Shown here: one piece after another, positions 8,293-15,577 of the stretch
Layout: every line of letters starts with the position of its first letter
Numbering within the stretch: the stretch's first letter is position 1
NCBI GenBank assembly: GCA_963778845.1
Contig: CAVZVW010000009.1
Coordinates: forward strand, 1,612,001 to 1,676,000
Reading direction: 5' to 3'
Source: CAVZVW01 sp963778845
GTDB lineage: Bacteria; Actinomycetota; Actinomycetes; Actinomycetales; Kineosporiaceae
DNA length: 64,000 nucleotides
The notes under the pieces: model-generated
What the model was told of the DNA's origin: nothing
Seen by the model: only the letters and a program-made list of their open reading frames with translations
Database searches by the model: none
Made by a program: the position numbers and the translations under genes

Positions 8293-9182
8293 CGACGGCC
8301 CAGGCCCGCCCGCGCTCCGCGCTGTCCCGCAGCCGGAGCCGGGCGGGCTGGGCCTTCACGCTGCCGGCTCTGGTGCTCGTGGGCCTGGTGCTCGGGGTCC
8401 CGATGATCCAGGCGGTCTACTACTCGATGACGCGCTGGGACGGGCTGACGACGCAGTGGGTCGGCCCGTCCGCCTACCTGACCCAGCTGCAGAACCCGGT
8501 GTTCTGGCGGGTGCTGCAGAACAACGGTGTGCTGCTGCTGGCCGTGCCGGTGGCGATGTTCGCCTCTCTCGGGATCGCGGTGCTGCTCAACGAGAGGGTC
8601 GCCGGGTGGCGGTTCTTCCGGTCGGTCTACTTCCTGCCGACGGCCATCTCGTGGGTCGTGATCGGCATGGTCTCCGTGCGGTTCTTCGCGCAGGAGGGCA
8701 TGCTCAACGCGATGCTGGCCCGGGTCGGTCTGGGCGACGCCCGCACGGACATGCTGTCCGGCGAGCGGTCGGCCCTGCTCGCCGTCGCGGTCACGTTCAT
8801 CTGGTCGATGCTGGGGACGAACGTGGTGATCTTCCTGACCGGGATGGCCACGATGGACCCCACGCTGGCCGAGGCCGCCAGGGTGGACGGCGCGGGGGGC
8901 TGGCGGGTGTTCGTGCACATCACGCTGCCGCAGCTTCGGCGGTTCCTGCAGTTCGCCTTCGTCATCACGGTCATCAGCGCGTTCACGGCGCTGTTCAGCC
9001 TGATCTTCGTGATGACCGGCGGCGGCCCCGGCTACGGGACGACGACGCTGGAGTTCTTCGTCTACCAGATGGCCTTCGCGAAGGGTGCGTTCGGCACGGG
9101 CGCGCTGCTGGGCGTGATCCTGTTCGTGATCATGGGTGTGATCGGGTTGGCCCAGGTCAAGCTGCTGCGGACCGAGGACTGA
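8289..9182 (+). CDS. CUT1 sugar ABC transporter permease (MalF/UgpA type)
   Basis: A 297-residue integral membrane protein with about six hydrophobic segments, the first at about residues 17-38. The EAA loop that contacts the ATPase is visible as TLAEAARVDGAGGWRVFVHITLPQL. The GTG start overlaps the binding protein's stop. It forms the import channel with the next permease. As in many actinobacterial CUT1 operons no ATPase gene is present; a shared MsiK/MsmK-type ATPase encoded elsewhere is probably used. Confidence 0.88.
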   Translation: MTTAQARPRSALSRSRSRAGWAFTLPALVLVGLVLGVPMIQAVYYSMTRWDGLTTQWVGPSAYLTQLQNPVFWRVLQNNGVLLLAVPVAMFASLGIAVLLNERVAGWRFFRSVYFLPTAISWVVIGMVSVRFFAQEGMLNAMLARVGLGDARTDMLSGERSALLAVAVTFIWSMLGTNVVIFLTGMATMDPTLAEAARVDGAGGWRVFVHITLPQLRRFLQFAFVITVISAFTALFSLIFVMTGGGPGYGTTTLEFFVYQMAFAKGAFGTGALLGVILFVIMGVIGLAQVKLLRTED

Positions 9183-9196
9183 CGGGAGCCGCTGGG

Positions 9197-10066
9197 TTGG
9201 CGATCTCGACACCCGAGACCAGGGCATCGGCGGCCGTGCCGCAAGCCGCGGCACGGCGACGCCCGGGACGCCTGCGCCGGGCCGCGCTCTTCGTGCTGAT
9301 GTGCGTGATCGGCGTGGTCATGCTCTACCCGTTCTGGTTCATGATCGATGCTTCGCTGCGTACCCAGGCGCAGTTCCAGTCCGGCAACGGGCATTCCTTG
9401 GCGAGCTGGGCCAAGCTCAGCAGCGTGCTGCCGGTCGGCCGGCAGCTGCTGAACTCCGGCGTCGTCGTGACGCTGGCGATCGGCGTCATCGTCGCGCTGA
9501 GCACCACCGCCGGGTTCGGCTTCGCCAAGCTGGCCTTCCGCGGCAGCACGATGGTCTTCCTGGGGATCATCTCCGCACTCCTGATCCCCGTGCAGTCGAT
9601 CATCATCCCCACGTACGTCAACATCTCGCGCCTGGGGCTGCTCAACAGCTACTACGGGGCGGTCCTGGTCTACGCCGCCCTCGGGACGCCGTTCGCGACC
9701 TTCCTCATGACCGCCTACTACCGAGGGCTTCCCGACGAGCTCATCGAGGCGGCCATCGTCGACGGTCTGGGCTACGGGCGCGTGTTCACCAGGATCGCGC
9801 TGCCGTTGTCGGTGCCGGCCGTGGTCACGGTGTGCGTGCTGCAGTTCATCCAGATCTGGTGCGACCTCCTGGTCGGCCTGCTGTTCCTGCAGAACCCCGA
9901 CGACCGGACGATCACTGTGGGCCTCGGGGCCCTGTCTGCCGGCCGGGTCACCGACATCCCGGTGCTGATGGCGGGCTCCCTGGTCAGCGCCCTCCCCGCC
10001 GTGGTTGTGTACCTCGTGTTCCAGCGACACCTCATCAACGGGCTGACGGCGGGCATCGGCAAGTGA
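9197..10066 (+). CDS. CUT1 sugar ABC transporter permease (MalG/UgpE type)
   Basis: A 289-residue permease if the TTG at 9197 is used; it follows GGGAGCC by a suitable distance and there is no ATG before the first membrane segment (VLMCVIGVVMLYPFWFMI). A GTG 13 codons later is the alternative. The EAA loop reads ELIEAAIVDGLGYGRVFTRIALPL. It pairs with the upstream permease, 14 bases away, and its stop overlaps the GTG start of the lyase gene (GTGA). Confidence 0.85.
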   Translation: MAISTPETRASAAVPQAAARRRPGRLRRAALFVLMCVIGVVMLYPFWFMIDASLRTQAQFQSGNGHSLASWAKLSSVLPVGRQLLNSGVVVTLAIGVIVALSTTAGFGFAKLAFRGSTMVFLGIISALLIPVQSIIIPTYVNISRLGLLNSYYGAVLVYAALGTPFATFLMTAYYRGLPDELIEAAIVDGLGYGRVFTRIALPLSVPAVVTVCVLQFIQIWCDLLVGLLFLQNPDDRTITVGLGALSAGRVTDIPVLMAGSLVSALPAVVVYLVFQRHLINGLTAGIGK

Positions 10067-11058
10067 GCCGGCCGGCGGGTACCCCTGACGGTGGCCCTGA
10101 CGGTGGCCTGGTCGGTGTCCGGGGCGGCGGTGCCGCCTGGTCGGTCGAGCACCTGCGGGGCGTGCTGCCCGTCGTCTCGACGCCGTTCACCGACTCCGAC
10201 GCCCTCGACGTCGAGACGCTGCACGCCGAGGTCGACTGGCTGCTCGCGAACGGCGCCGACGGCCTCGTGATCGCGATGGTGTCGGAGGTGCTCCGGCTGG
10301 ACGACGCGGAGCGTCTCGTGCTCGCCGAGGAGGTCGTCGAGGCGGCGGCCGGACGGGTCCCCGTGGTCGTGAGCGTGGGCACCGAGAGCACACCCGCGAC
10401 GTTGCGGCTGGCTGACGCTGCCGTGGGGCTCGGGGCCGCGGCGCTCATGGCCATCCCGCCGCTCGCCGTTCCGCTGCCCGACGACGCGATCGCCGCGCAC
10501 TACGCCGCCCTGCTCGCCGCGGTGCCGGTGCCGGTCGTGGTGCAGGACGCCAGCGGGTACGTCGGGCGCGCTCTCTCGGTGGACCTCTACGCCGGCCTGC
10601 TCGACCGGTTCGGGCCCGACCGGGTGCTGTTCAAGCCCGAGGCCGAGCCGGTCGCTGCGCGGATCGCGGCGCTGCAGGAGCGGTGTGGCGGCGTGGCACG
10701 GGTCTTCGAGGGCAACGCCGGGCTCGGTCTCCGCGACTCCTACCACCTCGGCGTCGTGGGAACGATGCCGGGACCGGAGGTGCCGTGGGCGATCGCCGCC
10801 CTGTGGCGGGCGCTGGAGGCGGGGGACGCCGACAGGGTCGCGGCCGTGCACGCAGGACTGGCGCCGCTGGTGGCCCTGCAGCAGGGGCTCGACGGCTTCG
10901 TCGCGGTCGAGAAGCACCTGCTGGTGCAGCAACGGGTGCTCCCGAGCGCGCGGCGTCGCCACCCCTATGGGTTCAGCCTCGATGCCGCGACGGCCGCCGA
11001 GTCGACCCGCCTGCTCACCGACCTCTGGCGCCTCACTGGCCCCTACACGCGTGCATAG
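10063..11058 (+). CDS. DapA-family (dihydrodipicolinate synthase-like) lyase/aldolase
   Basis: A 331-residue TIM-barrel protein of the class I aldolase DapA/NanA family. The opening block GVLPVVSTPFTDSDALDVETLHAEVDWLLANGADGLV is characteristic, and the Schiff-base lysine is probably the K of VLFKPEAEP. The usual tyrosine motif YNxPxxTG is replaced by QDASGYVG, which is not the pattern of true DHDPS. The gene closes a sugar-acid operon, overlapping the second permease (GTGA), so it likely acts on the 2-keto-3-deoxy acid made by the dehydratase, as aldolase or second dehydratase. The first 30 residues are glycine-rich and look poorly conserved; the start rests on the overlap. Confidence 0.8.
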   Translation: MSRPAGTPDGGPDGGLVGVRGGGAAWSVEHLRGVLPVVSTPFTDSDALDVETLHAEVDWLLANGADGLVIAMVSEVLRLDDAERLVLAEEVVEAAAGRVPVVVSVGTESTPATLRLADAAVGLGAAALMAIPPLAVPLPDDAIAAHYAALLAAVPVPVVVQDASGYVGRALSVDLYAGLLDRFGPDRVLFKPEAEPVAARIAALQERCGGVARVFEGNAGLGLRDSYHLGVVGTMPGPEVPWAIAALWRALEAGDADRVAAVHAGLAPLVALQQGLDGFVAVEKHLLVQQRVLPSARRRHPYGFSLDAATAAESTRLLTDLWRLTGPYTRA

Positions 11059-11089
11059 GGACAACAACCCGCCAGAGGCCGGTGAGCAG
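11011..11089. terminator. 20-bp inverted repeat at the convergent junction of the two sugar loci
   Basis: Bases 11011-11030 and 11070-11089 are inverted copies with one mismatch in 20 (CTGCTCACCG and CCTCTGGCG around the mismatch). The left arm is inside the lyase gene's last codons, the right arm after its stop and just before the end of the convergent ATPase gene. A bidirectional transcription stop is the simplest reading, although the 39-base loop is long and there is no T tract. It may also be a chance local duplication. Confidence 0.45.
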
Positions 11090-11097
11090 ATCCGGGG

Positions 11098-11904
11098 TCA
11101 GCGCACCGGCGCCAGTGTCTGCTCGGACTCAGGAACCTTCAGCGCGCCGGTCATGATGGCCACGACGTCGGTGATGCTCACCGTCTGCGGTGACACCACC
11201 GCCGCGCGCGTGCCGAGACGCTGCACGTGGATGCGGTCGGCGACCTCGAAGACCTGCGGCATGTTGTGCGAGATGAGGATGACGGGCATCCCCTTCTCGC
11301 GCAGGTTCTGGATGAGCTTGAGCACCTGGTTCGACTCACGAACGCCCAGTGCCGCCGTCGGCTCGTCGAGAATGATCACCTTGCTGCCGAACGCCGAGGC
11401 CCGGGCCACGGCGACGCCCTGCCGCTGACCGCCGGAAAGGGTCTCGACGGCCTGGCTCATGTTCTGCAGCGTCCCGATGCCCAGCTTGTTCATCTGCTCC
11501 TTGGCGTGCTTGCGCATGCTGGCGCTGTCGAGCATCCGGAAGACGGAGCCGAGAGGCCCCGCCTTGCGTAGCTCACGACCCAGGTAGAGGTTGCTGGCGA
11601 TGTCCAGGGCCGGGGCCACGGCCAGCGTCTGGTACACGGTCTCGATACCGACAGCGCGGGCGTCCTGCGGCCGCTTGAAGTGCACGAGGTTGCCGTCGAC
11701 GAAGATGTCCCCGCCCTGAGGCACCTCGGCGCCCGACATGCACTTGATGAGCGTGGACTTGCCGGCCCCGTTGTCCCCGATCACGGCGAGGACCTCACCG
11801 GGGTACAGCGCGAAGTCGGCGGCGTCGAGGGCGACCACGCGGCCGTACGTGCGCACCAGGCCTCGCGCCTCGAGGACGGGCTGGACGGTGGTGGCGGTGG
11901 TCAT
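11098..11904 (-). CDS. CUT2-type sugar ABC transporter ATPase, single domain (FrcA-like)
   Basis: A 268-residue ATPase with Walker A GDNGAGKST, signature LSGGQ and Walker B VIILDEPTAAL. Most CUT2 transporters (RbsA) fuse two ATPase domains in about 500 residues; this one has a single domain, as in the FrcA group and its relatives. The ATG at 11904 overlaps the permease stop (ATGA) and is preferred over an in-frame ATG seven codons upstream that lies inside the permease gene. Operon order on the minus strand is binding protein, permease, ATPase. Confidence 0.85.
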   Translation of the reverse strand: MTTATTVQPVLEARGLVRTYGRVVALDAADFALYPGEVLAVIGDNGAGKSTLIKCMSGAEVPQGGDIFVDGNLVHFKRPQDARAVGIETVYQTLAVAPALDIASNLYLGRELRKAGPLGSVFRMLDSASMRKHAKEQMNKLGIGTLQNMSQAVETLSGGQRQGVAVARASAFGSKVIILDEPTAALGVRESNQVLKLIQNLREKGMPVILISHNMPQVFEVADRIHVQRLGTRAAVVSPQTVSITDVVAIMTGALKVPESEQTLAPVR

Positions 11905-12935
11905 GCTCGGGCCCTCCGGATCCACTGGTCGGCGGTGACGGCGACGATGATGAGAACGCCGATGGCGAGGAGCTTGTAGTTCTCGTCGACGCCGGCGAGG
12001 CTCAGGCCGTTGTCGAAGACACCCACGATGACCGCGCCGATGAGGCTGCCGACCACCCGTCCACGACCGCCGAAGAGGCTGGTGCCGCCGATCACCACGG
12101 CGGTGATGGCTGACAGGTTCGCGTTCTCACCCGAGTTCGGGCTCGCGGCGTCGACCCGGCCGATGAGCACCCACCCGGTCATGGCGAACAACAGCCCGGC
12201 CACCGTGTACACGCTCAGGAGTACGCGGTCGACCTCGATGCCGGCCAGGCGCGCAGCATCGGCGTCGTCGCCGACGGCGTACACGTGCCGACCCCAGGCC
12301 GTGTAGCGCAGGATGTACGCGAAGACCGCGTACATCAGGATCATGAACACCACGCCGTTGGTGACGCTGAACCCGCCGATGGTGATCGGGTTGCCCAGCC
12401 AGGCCAGGCCCGGCGACAGCTCGGTGTTGCGGACCGTGCGACCAGTGGCGTACAGGAGCGTCAGCGACGTGAAGATGTTCAGGGTGCCCAGCGTGACGAT
12501 GAACGACGGCAGCTTGACCTTGGTGACCAGCAGCCCGTTCGCAGCCCCGGCCGCGGAGCCGACGAGCAGGCCGAGCGGGATGGAGATGTAGCTGGGGACG
12601 CCGTTCGCGAAGGCCGTCTTGGCCATCACCATCGACGAGAAGACCATGATCGCGCCGCAGGACAGGTCGATGCCCGCCGTGAGGATCACCAGCGTCTGAC
12701 CGACGGCCAGCGACCCGATCACCGCAGTCTGCTGGGTGATGAGCCCGAGGTTGTGCGGGGTGGCGAAGTTGGCGTTGAAGAAGCTGAACACGATGATGCT
12801 GACCACGAGCAGCAGCGCGGGGCTGAGCCACGGGTAGCTGTGCAGCACAGACTGCAGCCGTTGCACCGATGTGCGCCGGTCGAGGAACTCCTCGGCGGCG
12901 TCGTAGGTCACTTCGGTGTCGATGGCATCGTTCAC
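11901..12935 (-). CDS. CUT2-type sugar ABC transporter permease (RbsC/FrcC-like)
   Basis: A 344-residue permease with 8-10 hydrophobic segments; the block LVILTAGIDLSCGAIMVFSSM and the late GGTSLFGGRGRVVGSLIGAVIVGVFDNGL are hallmarks of RbsC-type permeases. The N-terminal 40 residues are polar and cytosolic. It lies 184 bases after the binding-protein gene, separated by a strong stem-loop, and overlaps the ATPase gene. Confidence 0.88.
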   Translation of the reverse strand: MNDAIDTEVTYDAAEEFLDRRTSVQRLQSVLHSYPWLSPALLLVVSIIVFSFFNANFATPHNLGLITQQTAVIGSLAVGQTLVILTAGIDLSCGAIMVFSSMVMAKTAFANGVPSYISIPLGLLVGSAAGAANGLLVTKVKLPSFIVTLGTLNIFTSLTLLYATGRTVRNTELSPGLAWLGNPITIGGFSVTNGVVFMILMYAVFAYILRYTAWGRHVYAVGDDADAARLAGIEVDRVLLSVYTVAGLLFAMTGWVLIGRVDAASPNSGENANLSAITAVVIGGTSLFGGRGRVVGSLIGAVIVGVFDNGLSLAGVDENYKLLAIGVLIIVAVTADQWIRRARA

Positions 12936-13043
12936 GACGCCCCGCCTTTCGTGTCGTCCGGAGATCTTCGCGTCGGCCAGAGATCGACGGTCTCACCAGG
13001 TGCGGGTGCTGCCGGATGAGATCTGGGCCACACGGTAGGGCAC

Positions 13044-13080
13044 GGCGGGGGCAGCCACCACTGAAGGCACTGCCCCCGCC
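13044..13080 (-). terminator. Intercistronic stem-loop between binding-protein and permease genes
   Basis: GGCGGGGGCAG (13044-13054) and CTGCCCCCGCC (13070-13080) form a perfect 11-bp stem with a 15-base loop. No T tract follows on the minus strand. Such hairpins after a binding-protein gene usually stabilise its mRNA or attenuate transcription so that more binding protein than permease is made. Confidence 0.65.
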
Positions 13081-13119
13081 GCATCCGTCATTCGCGAGGC
13101 TTCACTCGGCTACCCGGGA

Positions 13120-14241
13120 TCAGCCCCAGGCGTTGTCGAGGCCGTACTGCGGGTCCTTGCTGTCGACGCCGGGGACGGGGTCCTTGGCGATCAGTGTCAC
13201 GCCGGTGTTGAAGAAGTCCAGGCCGGGGGAGACCGCAGCCTTCTGACCGGTCTTGGCGAAGGCCACGATCGCCGCCACGCCGAGGTCGGCCATCTTCAAC
13301 GGGTACTGCTGGGAGGTGGCGTTGATGACGCCGTCGGCGACGTTCTGCACGCCGGCGCGACCACCGTCGACCGAGACCAGGATGAAGTCCTTGCTGCCGT
13401 TCGCCTTGAGGGCGGAGGCGGCACCGGCCGCGGTCGGCTCGTTGATCGTGTAGATCACGTTGATGTTCGGGTTCTTGGAGAGCAGCTTCTCCATGCCGGT
13501 CTTGCCGCCCTCTTCGTTGGCGCCGGTGGCCTCGTTGCCGACGATCTCGTAGTCGCCGCCCTTGCCACCGGTGTACTTGCCGGTCTTGGCCTCGTCGCCG
13601 TTCTTCTTCGGGTCGTTGACCGGGATGCCCATGCCCTCGAGGAAGCCCTGGTCACGGTTGTAGTCCACGGACACGATCTTGTCGTTGAAGATGTCGAGCA
13701 GGGCGATGGTGGCCTTCTTGCCGTCCAGCTTCGCGGCCGCGTACTGGCCGATCAGCTTGCCGGCCTCCCGGTTGTCCGTCGCGAACGTGATGTCGACGGT
13801 GTCCGGCGGGTCGGGCGGGGTGTCGAGGGCGATGACGTACAGGCCGGCGTCGCGCGCCTTCTTGATCGCGCTGTTCACACCGGTGGACATCGGGGTGATG
13901 AGGATGCCCTTCTGCCCCGCCGAGATCGCGTTCTCGATGGCCGTGATCTGGCCCTGGTCGTCACCCTCCTGCTTGCCGGAGGCGATCGTGATGTCGATCC
14001 CGGCCGCCGTGGCGGCCTTCTTCGCGCCGGCCTGCATGGCGACGAAGAACGGGTTCGTCGAGTCCTTCGTGATCAGTGAGACGGCGATCTTGCCGCCGGC
14101 TGCGGACGAGCCCGACGCGGACCCGCTCGGGGCGGCGGCAGCGCCGCCGGAGGACGAGCCGCCGCAGGCGGCGAGAGTGACGGCTGCAGCGAGCCCGACG
14201 CCGAGAAGCGTCAGCCGCCGCGAGGACTTCAGGCGTGTCAT
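13120..14241 (-). CDS. CUT2-type sugar-binding lipoprotein (ribose/fructose-binding family)
   Basis: A 373-residue periplasmic-binding-protein-like lipoprotein. The ATG at 14241 follows AAGGAAC; an upstream in-frame start lacks a ribosome site. The signal peptide ends TLAAC with Cys26 as lipidation site. The mature protein opens KIAVSLITKDSTNPFFVAMQAGAKKAA, the classic type I sugar-binding pattern, and resembles FrcB-like proteins in length and in the segment TFATDNREAGKLIGQYAA. First gene of a binding protein-permease-ATPase operon controlled by a sigma70-like promoter and two LacI-type operators upstream. Fructose, ribose or a polyol are all possible ligands. Confidence 0.85.
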   Translation of the reverse strand: MTRLKSSRRLTLLGVGLAAAVTLAACGGSSSGGAAAAPSGSASGSSAAGGKIAVSLITKDSTNPFFVAMQAGAKKAATAAGIDITIASGKQEGDDQGQITAIENAISAGQKGILITPMSTGVNSAIKKARDAGLYVIALDTPPDPPDTVDITFATDNREAGKLIGQYAAAKLDGKKATIALLDIFNDKIVSVDYNRDQGFLEGMGIPVNDPKKNGDEAKTGKYTGGKGGDYEIVGNEATGANEEGGKTGMEKLLSKNPNINVIYTINEPTAAGAASALKANGSKDFILVSVDGGRAGVQNVADGVINATSQQYPLKMADLGVAAIVAFAKTGQKAAVSPGLDFFNTGVTLIAKDPVPGVDSKDPQYGLDNAWG

Positions 14242-14283
14242 GGGCCGTTCCTTCACATGTGGGCAGCGTCTCGGTAACGACGC

Positions 14284-14297
14284 TGACATCGTTGTCT
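14284..14297. promoter_or_regulatory. LacI-type operator overlapping the transcription start (proximal)
   Basis: TGACATCGTTGTCT is a near-palindrome with the central CG typical of LacI/GalR operators (half sites TGACA and, on the other strand, AGACA). It sits at the predicted start of transcription for the CUT2 operon. Confidence 0.45.
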
Positions 14298-14302
14298 AGG
14301 CA

Positions 14303-14331
14303 GTTGTAGCCATCTGATAGGCACCCGTCAA
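14303..14331 (-). promoter_or_regulatory. Sigma70-like promoter of the CUT2 sugar transporter operon
   Basis: On the minus strand TTGACG (14331-14326) and TACAAC (14308-14303) are separated by exactly 17 bases, giving a start near 14296 and a leader of about 55 bases before the binding-protein ATG. Operators lie on both sides. Confidence 0.6.
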
Positions 14332-14361
14332 GGGATCGTGGCACCGTTGGACGGTCCGTGA

Positions 14362-14375
14362 TGACAACGTTACCA
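14362..14375. promoter_or_regulatory. LacI-type operator (distal)
   Basis: TGACAACGTTACCA has the AACGTT core and opposed TGACAAC/TGGTAAC half sites of LacI-family operators. With the proximal site 78 bases away it could support loop repression. The regulator is not encoded in the window. Confidence 0.5.
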
Positions 14376-14455
14376 ATCCGAGATCCCGGCCAAGCCAACC
14401 AGGCGGTCGCCCATTCGGCCAGCCGGGACTCCCGCTCACACGTCGGGACTCCCGC

Positions 14456-15489
14456 TCAGTGGGTGCGGGCGACGACCGCCTCGGCGAACGCGGCCAGGGC
14501 GTCCCGAGCCGTCCCGGCCGGCAGCGGTGCCAGAGCCGCCACCGCGTCCATCGCCCATCGCTGCGCCTGCGTGCGCGCCGTCGCGAGCGCCGGGTGCTCG
14601 GCGCAGCCCCTCGACGACGGCCGCCAGCGCCGCGTCGTCCCCGAGGTCCCCGTCCAGCAGGCGCGACGAGGCGGCGGGAGGCGGCGTCGCCGTCCTCGGC
14701 GGCGGCCCGCCGCACGAGCAGGACGGGCAGCGTGGGAACACCCTCGCGAAGGTCCGTGCCAGGCGTCTTGCCGGACTGGGCGCCGTCCGACGTCAGGTCG
14801 ATGACGTCGTCGGCGAGCTGGAAGGCCACACCCACCCGCTCCCCGTAGGAGACCAGGACGTCGACCACCTCGGGGCCGCAGCCGGCGAACATCGCACCGA
14901 AGCGCCCTGCGGTCGCGATCAACGACCCGGTCTTGTCCGCGAGCACCCGCAGGTAGTGCGCGACAGGGTCCTCGCCCTCCCCCGGCCCGATCGTCTCGTG
15001 CAGCTGTCCCAGGCAGAGACGCTCGAACGTCGTCGCCTGGATGTGCACGGCCTCGGGCCCCAGGCCGGCCACGATCCGCGACGCCCGGGCGAAGAGCAGG
15101 TCGCCGGTGAGGATCGCCACCGTGTTGCCCCAGACCTCGTGGGCGGACGGCGCCCCGCGGCGCACCGGGGCGGAGTCCATCACGTCGTCGTGGTAGAGCG
15201 TGGCCAGGTGGGTCAGCTCCACGACGACCGCGGCGTCGAGGATCTGCGGCCGTGTCGGGTCACCGAACTGTGCGGCGAGCAGGGCGAGCATGGGCCGCAC
15301 CCGCTTGCCGCCGGCCAGCACGAGGTGCCTGGAGACCTGGTCGGCCAGCGGGTCGGCGTGGCGCACGGCCTCGTGCAGCCTCTCCTCGACCCTCGCCAGG
15401 CCCTCCCGCAGCGCCCCCTCCAGGCCCGGCTCGGTCAGCGACAGGTCCAGGGCGGCCGTCACCGGGTTCACGGCAGGCTGCGCCACCAT
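14456..15489 (-). CDS. Polyprenyl diphosphate synthase (menaquinone side chain), reading frame interrupted
   Basis: A trans-prenyltransferase that would build the long isoprenoid tail used by MenA. GGKRVRPML and the first aspartate-rich motif DDVMDSAPVRRG are intact, as is the second, QLADDVIDLTSD. The frame then breaks twice: one extra base near 14660 and one near 14600. Removing both gives a 343-residue protein ending ...AAFAEAVVARTH, a normal length. Without correction the frame runs on as a false basic/tryptophan-rich tail to 14296. Both changes are single-base insertions, as in the neighbouring nuo genes, which argues for sequence error. A -10-like TAGCCT at 15529-15534 (minus strand) and AGGAGAGG before the start suggest its own promoter after nuoN. 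Comparable to grcC1/hepT next to menJ in mycobacteria. Confidence 0.85.
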
Positions 15490-15577
15490 GGCCGCGTGCC
15501 CCTCTCCTGGTGAACGCTCACATCGGGCAGGCTAGCCGCACCCCCGGGCGCTGGGGCAGCCCGGGCGCTCATCGGCA

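Noticed and set aside
14296..14736. A basic/tryptophan-rich C-terminal domain of the polyprenyl synthase.
   Set aside because: It is an out-of-frame reading after an inserted base near 14660; the conserved C-terminus is in the other frames and ends at 14456.
15508..15522. A second Rex operator upstream of the polyprenyl synthase (TGTGAGCGTTCACC).
   Set aside because: Spacing between half sites is two bases shorter than the Rex consensus and the ends do not match.
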